This document shows, in pieces, positions 57,954 through 64,000 of a stretch of 64,000 bases of DNA. The position numbers were made by a program, and so were the translations under genes. Within the stretch, counting starts at the first letter, position 1; every line of letters begins with the position of its first letter. The stretch is from Nitrososphaerota archaeon. Lineage in GTDB: Archaea > Thermoproteota > Nitrososphaeria > Nitrososphaerales > UBA183. The notes beneath the pieces are model-generated. The model did no database searches. It was given only the letters and a program-made list of their open reading frames with translations, and had not been told where the DNA came from. The stretch covers positions 124,001 to 188,000 of the forward strand of contig DAHXUN010000003.1 in the NCBI GenBank assembly GCA_027386095.1, given 5' to 3'.

Positions 57954-60900
57954 ATGTATACGCCTACGAATGCGTATCAAAGAAAATTTAGCTCAGGACT
58001 CATCGTCGCCTTGCTGGCGTTCTCAGGGGCCTTGCTCCTGGTACCGCTGGCGGCAACGGTGAGCGCAGCAAATTCAGGTTCAAGCTACACGCTCACCTCA
58101 AGCAGCACAGTCCTCTCGGGGACTGGTGCGACGACAGTCACGCTGACAATAAACAACCCAGCCACTAACCACTACGCGATAACCGGGTTCACGATATCCA
58201 TGCCTTCGGGCTGGACAGTCAGCGGCACCCCGTCGGCGGCAACGTTCGCCTCTACGGGATGCTCTGTGACGTCAGTTTCGGTGCAGTGCACCGGAGGAAA
58301 CTCCGCCCCTGGCATAGCGCTCGTGATCACGGGACTCAGCATAGCCGCGCCATCAGTGTCATCGTACCCAGCGAGCGGAAAACTGACGACGACGATTCAA
58401 GACGCGTCGTCCAGTGCGTTCTACTCGGGGCCATCGTTGACACTCTACGAGGTCGACAGCAGCGGCACCCTGACGGTTGCCCTGTCGCCGACTTCCACCA
58501 CCTTCACAGCAGGCGGCTCCCCGTACACTGTCACAGCAACCCTCCTCGACAGCAGCTCCGCTGCTGAAGTCGGCGTCCCAGTAGTCTGGACAGTCGGCGG
58601 GACAGGAACTGGCACGGTGACCGCAGTCACTTCGGTGACGAACTCCAACGGAGTCGCGACCGCGACATTCACCCCCAGCAACACCGCTGGGAACTCGAAC
58701 TTCGTCGTAGCGACGCTTGGCGTCAACACCCCGGAGTCAACTGCCGGCACAGCCACTGTCCTATCGTCAGCGACATCAGCTGTGACCACACAGGCAGGAC
58801 CACCTTCACAGGTGACCTTCCTGATCAGTGGGGAGTCCAGCAACTACCTCAGGACTGAGGCAACCACCACGTCGACTTCGACGACATATCCTAACCACTT
58901 CACTGGCGCCGAGTTGACCACCACCCAGGTCACATACTCTGTGGCCGACAGCTTTGGCAACTCGATCGCCTTTACCGCTTCGACCCTGACCATCAACTCG
59001 ATCACCATCTCTGCGCTGTCCGGCGGCGGCGTCTTTGACGGCGTCACATCCACCACGTTGCCCTCGACCATAAGCTGCAGCACAAGCGCTGCATGCATCG
59101 CGACGCCCTGGGGCACCTCGACAGCAGTCAGCGGGGATCTCCCATACAACTACTTCCAGTCCCCCGTATATGGCACGGCAGGGCAGCTCAGTGCGACCAT
59201 ATCCGGGACCTACGGCGCCTCGGCTACGGCATTCACCGTCGCAGGTAACAGCGGGACGGCAACCACATCCACCTTCGCCACCTCCTCGCCCTCACCCGCA
59301 GTCAGCAGCACTGCGCCTCAGGCAGGGAGCTCAATCAGCGTCTACGCGACCCTTCCGACCGTTCAGTCGGGCGTCCCAATCAACATCGCCTTCTACCTTC
59401 CTGGTACCGGGCAGGTCAGCCTCGGCGACGGCCTGTACTCTGGTCACTTCAGCAACGGCATGCATGTCATCACACTGACCACCAACAGCAGCGGAATGGT
59501 CCAGACATCATTCAGCATAGACAACGTCAAGGGAGCCACAGTCGAGTTCGTCGCCAACGTGACGGCACCTATCTATGGCACCCCGACAAACGAACTGGCG
59601 AACTCAACCACACCCAACACGAGCGGAACTGCGGTGACAGCAGCAGGCCCAGCGGCCTCTTTCGCTGTCAACACATACTTCTACGCCGCGCCTGGTAACC
59701 CGCCTGTCTTTTCAGACTCCACGACCAGCGTTGTCCCCTCCGGCACACTCTACCTGGATGCAACCCTGGTAGATGCTTATGGGAACATGGTGACTCTAGC
59801 ATCGAACGCCAACACCATCCAGGTCAACCTCGGCGCGACCGCAGGAACTCTCTCAGCCACAAGCGTCTATATCACAGCTCAGCACTCTACCACCGGGAGC
59901 TCGTTCGGAGCGGTGATCTACACCGCGCCATCGGCAACCGGCTCTCTCACGATCACAGCATCCGGCGTGGTCGCGGGGAAGGCGGTGACTGGTACGAGCA
60001 CCCTAACGGTCGTCAGCCCCAAGCCAAGTCTCTTCGTGACCTCCCCGATGCCGGTATCGGGCGCCATCTACTCCATGACAACCCCAATCGTCTTCCACGG
60101 CAACGCCAGCGTCTCAACCGGCTATCCGACCACGGGGGCATCTGCTGACGCGATCTCACAGGTCTGCTACACAGCAGGGACCCAGTCGGCATGCCAGGCG
60201 GAGTCGACCTCCCCAGTGACATGGGCGATGGCCGTCAACGTCGGCGCTGGACTGCACACAATCAGCTTCAACGCCACCGATGCGAACGGTAACACGGTTT
60301 CGAGTGCCCAATACCAGGTGCTCGTTGACACCGCAGCGCCAAGCATCAACTTCGTGACCGTGAACAATGCCAACATCTCGTCCCCCGCAACAGTGTCGGC
60401 GAACGTAGTCGACGCTGAGGGAGACCTGAACTCGAGCAGCGTCACGGCAATCGCGACAAATCTCCAGACCTCCGCAACCATGACACTAACCGCCAAGGTG
60501 ACCGGGACCAACAGCCTAGGGAGCAGCGTGACGTACGGCGTCACAATCTCCGGTCTCACGACCGGGAATTGGACCGTCAAACTCAGCGCGAGCGACCTGG
60601 CGGGGAACAGCAACTCGAGCACCATCACGGTGCACGTGACCGTGCCGTTCGCCCAGTCCTTCGTCGTCTCAGGCACTCCTCAAACAACGACCATCGGGAC
60701 GTTCACAGGCATCAACGCGTCATACACCAACCTTAACCCAACCTCCCAGAGCGTCGTGGTCTTCGCTGTCTTCAAGAACAGCGCCGGCCAGACCATGGGA
60801 ATCGGGACAGGCAGCCTCACGGTGGGCGCAGGTGCGACGCAGTCGGTGTTCATCGCGGAGCCGGTAGGCCTCGCGAGCGGCACCTATTCTGTGAGCATCT

Positions 60901-60962
60901 TCGTCTTCACCACGGGTAACCTGCCCGTATCAGTATCCACCACAATCTCCGTCACCGTCTAA
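57954..60962 (+). CDS. Large secreted Ser/Thr-rich surface protein, candidate S-layer subunit
   Basis: 1002 residues. A signal peptide with hydrophobic core LIVALLAFSGALLLVPLAATVSA ends near residue 37 (VSAAN). The mature protein is rich in Ser, Thr, Gly, Val and Ala, with few Lys/Arg and many N-glycosylation sequons. It is built of immunoglobulin-like/Big-type repeats (VVWTVGGTGTGTVTAVTSVTNSNGVATATFTP near 210-240, a similar block near 470-500, and a late region AVNVGAGLHTISFNATDANGNTVSSAQYQV). The last 100 residues form a separate domain (TTIGTFTGINASYTNLNPTSQSV) shared with another gene at 61891. No C-terminal transmembrane helix, so anchoring must come from a partner, most likely the next gene. 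Confidence 0.72.
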   Translation: MYTPTNAYQRKFSSGLIVALLAFSGALLLVPLAATVSAANSGSSYTLTSSSTVLSGTGATTVTLTINNPATNHYAITGFTISMPSGWTVSGTPSAATFASTGCSVTSVSVQCTGGNSAPGIALVITGLSIAAPSVSSYPASGKLTTTIQDASSSAFYSGPSLTLYEVDSSGTLTVALSPTSTTFTAGGSPYTVTATLLDSSSAAEVGVPVVWTVGGTGTGTVTAVTSVTNSNGVATATFTPSNTAGNSNFVVATLGVNTPESTAGTATVLSSATSAVTTQAGPPSQVTFLISGESSNYLRTEATTTSTSTTYPNHFTGAELTTTQVTYSVADSFGNSIAFTASTLTINSITISALSGGGVFDGVTSTTLPSTISCSTSAACIATPWGTSTAVSGDLPYNYFQSPVYGTAGQLSATISGTYGASATAFTVAGNSGTATTSTFATSSPSPAVSSTAPQAGSSISVYATLPTVQSGVPINIAFYLPGTGQVSLGDGLYSGHFSNGMHVITLTTNSSGMVQTSFSIDNVKGATVEFVANVTAPIYGTPTNELANSTTPNTSGTAVTAAGPAASFAVNTYFYAAPGNPPVFSDSTTSVVPSGTLYLDATLVDAYGNMVTLASNANTIQVNLGATAGTLSATSVYITAQHSTTGSSFGAVIYTAPSATGSLTITASGVVAGKAVTGTSTLTVVSPKPSLFVTSPMPVSGAIYSMTTPIVFHGNASVSTGYPTTGASADAISQVCYTAGTQSACQAESTSPVTWAMAVNVGAGLHTISFNATDANGNTVSSAQYQVLVDTAAPSINFVTVNNANISSPATVSANVVDAEGDLNSSSVTAIATNLQTSATMTLTAKVTGTNSLGSSVTYGVTISGLTTGNWTVKLSASDLAGNSNSSTITVHVTVPFAQSFVVSGTPQTTTIGTFTGINASYTNLNPTSQSVVVFAVFKNSAGQTMGIGTGSLTVGAGATQSVFIAEPVGLASGTYSVSIFVFTTGNLPVSVSTTISVTV

Positions 60963-60975
60963 TCGGGTGGCCACC

Positions 60976-61701
60976 ATGAAGACACTCCCTGCAATCGCCG
61001 CAGTCTCGATCGCACTGGTCCTAGCGCTGTCGCCTATGATCGCCACCGCAGCTGGTAGCATCACGTTCACCAGCCCAGCGGCCGGCGCCTCATACAGCGG
61101 CTCGCAGACCTATACGATCTCCGGCACCATAAGCCCCGCACCGACCCAGCCAGACCAGGTGGGCATCACAGTAAAGAACCCATCAGGCCAGACTGTCGAC
61201 ATAGCGAGCGTGACCGTCTCAAGCGGCTCGTTCAGCTACTCGACGGCCGTCGGCGGAACGTCTGCGTGGGTCACCGGGACCTATACAATCACGGCCCTCG
61301 ATTCCTACGGTGCGACGGGTACAACCACGTTCTCCTACACCGCGCCAACCACTACGAGCTTCAACGAGACCGCTGCACTTCTGCAGATCAACGCCACCCT
61401 GAACAAAGTGCTGGCGAATCAGCAGACCATAATGAGCGACCTCGGCACCATCTCCTCCACGCTGGGCACTGTCTCCTCTGCGGTAGGGACCATCAGCACC
61501 AACGTGGGCACCATCCTCAGCGGCATCAACAGCCTCACCTCCACGGTGGGGAGCATCCAGACAACGGTCAACAGCATCCAGTCATCGCTGCCTTCGGGCA
61601 GCGCCATCTCGGCTACCCAGACCTACGTCTTGGTAGTCGCCGTACTCGCAGCGATAACCCTAGTCCTAGAGCTAGCTATTTTAGTCAGGAAGATCTCGTA
61701 A
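60976..61701 (+). CDS. Coiled-coil membrane-anchored surface protein (SlaB-like stalk candidate)
   Basis: 241 residues from ATG 60976, preceded by GGGTGG as ribosome-binding site. Signal peptide (AIAAVSIALVLALSPMIATA), one immunoglobulin-like domain (residues about 27-125), then a long region of heptad-like repeats (LLQINATLNKVLANQQTIMSDLGTISSTLGTVSSAVGTISTNVG) and a C-terminal transmembrane helix (TYVLVVAVLAAITLVLELAILV) with a basic cytoplasmic end. This is the layout of SlaB, the stalk that anchors a SlaA canopy in Sulfolobales. Directly after the large protein, so probably its anchor. Sequence similarity to SlaB is not established here. Confidence 0.7.
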   Translation: MKTLPAIAAVSIALVLALSPMIATAAGSITFTSPAAGASYSGSQTYTISGTISPAPTQPDQVGITVKNPSGQTVDIASVTVSSGSFSYSTAVGGTSAWVTGTYTITALDSYGATGTTTFSYTAPTTTSFNETAALLQINATLNKVLANQQTIMSDLGTISSTLGTVSSAVGTISTNVGTILSGINSLTSTVGSIQTTVNSIQSSLPSGSAISATQTYVLVVAVLAAITLVLELAILVRKIS

Positions 61702-61717
61702 GAGACTCTCCTGACCC

Positions 61718-61729
61718 TTTCTTTATTTT
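61718..61729 (+). terminator. Oligo-T terminator of the surface-protein operon
   Basis: TTTCTTTATTTT, 16 bp after the stop codon, is the T-rich stretch typical of archaeal factor-independent termination. It is the clearest such run in the window. Confidence 0.55.
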
Positions 61730-61858
61730 AGCAGACCTAGCGTAAGCTGGGTATGAGTTCAGTCGGCGCCTATCTTAATCCACGTCATGAAACCGGGCCT
61801 ACGGGTGCCAGGCTGGCGCCCTCTGCAATGCCCCGGGCTCCGATTCAATTTGGTATGA

Positions 61859-61866
61859 TTATATAC
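61859..61866 (+). promoter_or_regulatory. TATA box of the small secreted protein gene
   Basis: TTATATAC, about 25-30 bp before the TTG at 61891. The frame open further upstream (from 61753) would run across this box and has no signal peptide at its start. Confidence 0.6.
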
Positions 61867-61890
61867 TCAAGCGGCAACTGTCGACGCAGC

Positions 61891-62295
61891 TTGAGGTCGT
61901 ACTTGCGGGAGGTTCTCTTCGCCCTCGTAGTCCTGATGCTGCTCCCCGTAGCCCCCCCCGGCAGCGCAGCGTCGCCGGCCTACTTTACGAACGGCGTCTC
62001 GCAGTCAGGCATGAAACTGGTGACCATCGACGGCTACCAGGGGGTGCTGGCGAACTACACCAGCACCTACTCAGGCTCTTTCTACGGGTTCGTGTACTTG
62101 GCGCTCACTAACACTGCCGGCCAGACCGCCTATTGGAACGTAGCCTCCTGCTCCTTCACGGGGAGCCAGACGGTCCAGTGCTTCGTCACCATATCCCCGA
62201 CGGTCCCCCCTGGGACCTACACCGCGAGTGTCTTCGTGACGACAGCCGCCAGGGTCCCTGTCTCCTTGGCCTCGTCCCTCAACGTGACCCTCTAG
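61891..62295 (+). CDS. Small secreted protein sharing the C-terminal domain of the large surface protein
   Basis: 134 residues from TTG 61891: RSYLREVLFALVVLMLLPVAPPGSAA is a signal peptide. The mature part (GYQGVLANYTSTYSGSFYGFVYLALTNTAGQ ... VPPGTYTASVFVTTAARVPVSLAS) aligns with the last 100 residues of the 1002-residue protein (INASYTNLNPTSQSVVVFAVFKNSAGQ ... SGTYSVSIFVFTTGNLPVSVST). A single cysteine pair is possible. Likely a surface accessory or cap protein using the same binding module. Confidence 0.65.
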   Translation: MRSYLREVLFALVVLMLLPVAPPGSAASPAYFTNGVSQSGMKLVTIDGYQGVLANYTSTYSGSFYGFVYLALTNTAGQTAYWNVASCSFTGSQTVQCFVTISPTVPPGTYTASVFVTTAARVPVSLASSLNVTL

Positions 62296-62361
62296 CCCCG
62301 ACCGCCTCCCGCCCCTCCGAGGAAAGCATTTATCGAGTGGGGTCGGACACGGCTGCGTCCC

Positions 62362-63057
62362 TTGAGGGCGATAATCCTCAGCGGCGGCCTGGGGATGCGG
62401 CTCAGGCCTCTGACCGACGACAAGCCGAAGGCCCTGATCCCTGTCAACGGCAGGCCCATCTCCGAATACCAGATCGACTGGCTCGCCAAGGAAGCGAAGG
62501 TCGACGCGGTCACCTTCGCCTGCGGCTACAAGTGGGAGAGGCTGCAGGAGCACTTCGGGGCGCGCTTCAACGGCGTCGCCGTCGACTACTCTGTGGAGGA
62601 GGAGCCCCTCGGGACCGGCGGCGGGATCAAGAAAGCGCTCGCGAAGCACCCGGACGAGGGGACGTTCGTGGTGACCAACGGGGACATCGTCACCGACCTC
62701 CCCCTCGCCAGGATGCTCGAGGACTTCGGAAGGTCCGGGGGTGTATCTGCCTCCATGCTCGTCGTCCCCTACCGCTCCAGGTTCGGCGTTGTGAAGATAG
62801 ACAAGCTCAAGATGATCCGGGGCTTCGACGAGAAGCCCGCCTTCCCAGACGTCTGGATCAACGGAGGTGTGTACGTCCTCAACGGGCCGAAGATAGCGAA
62901 GAACCTCCCGGACAAGGGGGACATCGAGAGGGAGACGTTCCCCAGGCTCGTCACCCGTGGGGAGCTCCTCTCCTATCCCTACTACGGGGAATGGAGCTTC
63001 GTAGACTCGATCAAGGACCTGGTCGAGCTGGAGGCCGCCCTGAAGGCTGGCCCCTGA
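62362..63057 (+). CDS. Sugar-1-phosphate nucleotidyltransferase
   Basis: 231 residues; RAIILSGGLGMRLRPLTDDKPKALIPVNGRP is the NTP-binding signature GGxGxRLxPLT...PKAL of glucose-1-phosphate/mannose-1-phosphate nucleotidyltransferases. FVVTNGDIVTDL provides the metal Asp, and GFDEKP and WINGGVYVLNG follow. It is short, lacking the C-terminal left-handed beta-helix. The nucleotide and sugar cannot be told. It probably supplies activated sugars for glycosylation of the neighbouring surface proteins. TTG start; TTTATC about 30 bp upstream is a plausible TATA. Confidence 0.87.
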   Translation: MRAIILSGGLGMRLRPLTDDKPKALIPVNGRPISEYQIDWLAKEAKVDAVTFACGYKWERLQEHFGARFNGVAVDYSVEEEPLGTGGGIKKALAKHPDEGTFVVTNGDIVTDLPLARMLEDFGRSGGVSASMLVVPYRSRFGVVKIDKLKMIRGFDEKPAFPDVWINGGVYVLNGPKIAKNLPDKGDIERETFPRLVTRGELLSYPYYGEWSFVDSIKDLVELEAALKAGP

Positions 63058-63093
63058 GGAAAGGATTTAGCGCCCGGGGGAGTTGGCTGCGCC

Positions 63094-63405
63094 ATGGCTG
63101 AGTTCGTGAGGGCGGTCGAGGCTTCGAAAGTCCTCCCCGACTCGATGCTGACCGTCGAAGTCGGAGGCGAGTACGTCCTGCTGGCCAACGTAGACGGGAA
63201 GTACTATGGCATGGGGGCGTACTGCACCCACGAAGAGTGGGACCTTTCAGAGGGGACGCTGTTCGAAACCGAGGTGACCTGCGCCGGCCACGGGACTGTG
63301 TGGGACCTGAAGACTGGGAAGGGGATATTCGACGCGCCCCTCCCGGACGAGCCCCTCTATGATGTGAAGGAGGAGGGCGGGTTCCTCTACGTGAAGAGGC
63401 GCTGA
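63094..63405 (+). CDS. Rieske [2Fe-2S] ferredoxin-like protein
   Basis: 103 residues; GMGAYCTHEEWDL with CTH and VTCAGHGTVWDLKTG with CAGH give the two Cys and two His cluster ligands, as in the small soluble ferredoxins of dioxygenases and NirD-type nitrite reductase subunits. No redox partner gene is in view. ATG start, 37 bp after the preceding gene; GGATTTAG just before may be part of a promoter. Confidence 0.88.
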   Translation: MAEFVRAVEASKVLPDSMLTVEVGGEYVLLANVDGKYYGMGAYCTHEEWDLSEGTLFETEVTCAGHGTVWDLKTGKGIFDAPLPDEPLYDVKEEGGFLYVKRR

Positions 63406-63568
63406 AGCGCTGCTTCTCTGGTCCGGCGCTCCCCTCTCGTCGACTTCGCCCAACCCCCGGACAGACGGAGTCCGCCGGCCCGTCTCGTCGTTCAGCCGCG
63501 CGAGGGCGCCCTTCGAGTAGCGAACCGCCGCGCACATCTTAAAGCGGAGCAGGGGCGCAGCCGGCCCG

Positions 63569-64000
63569 TTGCCATCGTCGGACGCCGAGATCAGCGAGGA
63601 GGTTCTGGAAGAAGGCGCCTACCACCTCAAGGGACTCGGTCTGACGGAGGAGAAGATCGCGGCCCACTTCGAAGTGACCCCTGACAGGGTCTCCCGTCTC
63701 ATCGGCTCATACGCCGCCAAGCTGAAGTCAGGGGAGGCCTCCCCCAGCGAGTTCGACAGGGTCTTCTGGGAGGACGTGAAGAAAGAGGCGGAAGGGGACG
63801 TGAAGCTGACCTTCCTCTCTGACAAGGGGTTCCACCACTCATGGAAGTCCGAGCTGAGGAGGCTGGACGGACCCACCCTGATGGCCATCTACGAGGCGAG
63901 CAAGGACTTCCTCGGGGCCGACCCCAACCAGAGGTTCCTGGACTTTCCCCCGCCCAAGGGGTACGATCCCCTGGCCATGGACAGGGAGGTGAGGAAGGCG
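63569..64000 (+). CDS. Uncharacterised HTH protein (truncated by the window edge)
   Basis: TTG at 63569; the visible 144 residues begin PSSDAEISEEVLEEGAYHLKGLGLTEEKIAAHFEVTPDRVSRLI, a helix-turn-helix of sigma-70 region 4 or similar type, followed by acidic helices with DFPPPKGYDPLAMDREV. Probably a DNA-binding protein of unknown target. TTAAAG at 63539-63544 is 25 bp upstream. The gap 63406-63568 shows nothing else. Confidence 0.55.
   Translation, partial: MPSSDAEISEEVLEEGAYHLKGLGLTEEKIAAHFEVTPDRVSRLIGSYAAKLKSGEASPSEFDRVFWEDVKKEAEGDVKLTFLSDKGFHHSWKSELRRLDGPTLMAIYEASKDFLGADPNQRFLDFPPPKGYDPLAMDREVRKA

Noticed and set aside
1..64000. CRISPR arrays or rRNA genes
   Set aside because: No regularly spaced direct repeats and no rRNA-like sequence were noticed in reading the window.

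Overview
The window is archaeal chromosome, GC-rich (about 60 percent or more by eye), almost certainly from the Thaumarchaeota/Nitrososphaeria side of the TACK group. The evidence is an archaeal-type ribosomal and transcription gene set (S4e, L32e, L19e, L18e, L7Ae, S28e, L24e, S6e, S24e, S27ae, RpoD, RpoN, RpoE1, Spt4, aIF2-gamma, aIF5B), TATA-box promoters of the TTTATAT type about 25-30 bp before genes, frequent GTG/TTG starts, and absence of L34e and L14e between cmk and cbf5, where they usually sit in Euryarchaeota. The exact lineage cannot be fixed from the sequence alone.

Layout. 1-2.9 kb: a small membrane protein and succinate dehydrogenase SdhA-SdhB. 3.1-15.6 kb: one long tightly packed operon from L22 to Cbf5 (S10-spc-like cluster, then SecY, adenylate kinase, an EMC3/YidC-like insertase with an extra ectodomain, CMP kinase, pseudouridine synthase). 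15.6-18.8 kb: a lower-GC accessory island bracketed by a 22-bp duplication of the 5' part of a tRNA gene, holding an AbiE-type toxin-antitoxin pair with an obvious operator, two unknown small genes and a broken recombinase-like gene; the downstream tRNA gene carries introns. 18.8-27.1 kb: IMP dehydrogenase, adenylosuccinate synthetase and lyase, then on the other strand a deoxyhypusine-synthase-family protein and GlmS containing an intein. 27.3-38 kb: an HTH/S-layer-like/EF-hand protein, the S13-S4-S11 cluster (minus) and RpoD-L18e-L13-S9-RpoN-S2 cluster (plus), continuing into MEMO, mevalonate kinase, isopentenyl phosphate kinase, prenyl synthase and GluRS. 38-45.2 kb: L7Ae-S28e and L24e-Ndk-aIF5B-S6e, normally one neighbourhood, separated by a 3.6-kb cassette with a von Willebrand A protein, an archaeal tubulin, a coiled-coil protein and an unknown protein. 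45.2-53.2 kb: Lrp regulator, a zincin, a nucleotidyltransferase-kinase fusion, S27ae-S24e-dephospho-CoA kinase-Spt4-RpoE1, NadE with an intein, and PIN/AbrB genes. 53.2-56.4 kb: aIF2-gamma with a large intein inside its P-loop. 57-64 kb: cell-surface genes (a cupredoxin-like anchored protein, a 1002-residue Ser/Thr-rich secreted protein, a coiled-coil membrane-anchored partner, and a small secreted protein sharing the big protein's C-terminal domain), then a sugar nucleotidyltransferase, a Rieske ferredoxin and a truncated gene.

The most interesting system is the tubulin cassette at 38.7-42.3 kb: the protein resembles eukaryotic tubulin more than FtsZ at every diagnostic motif, starts from a promoter that appears shared with a divergent MIDAS-bearing vWA gene, and is followed by two uncharacterised genes. 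The second theme is three inteins in 33 kb, in GlmS, NadE and aIF2-gamma, whose homing endonucleases show graded decay.
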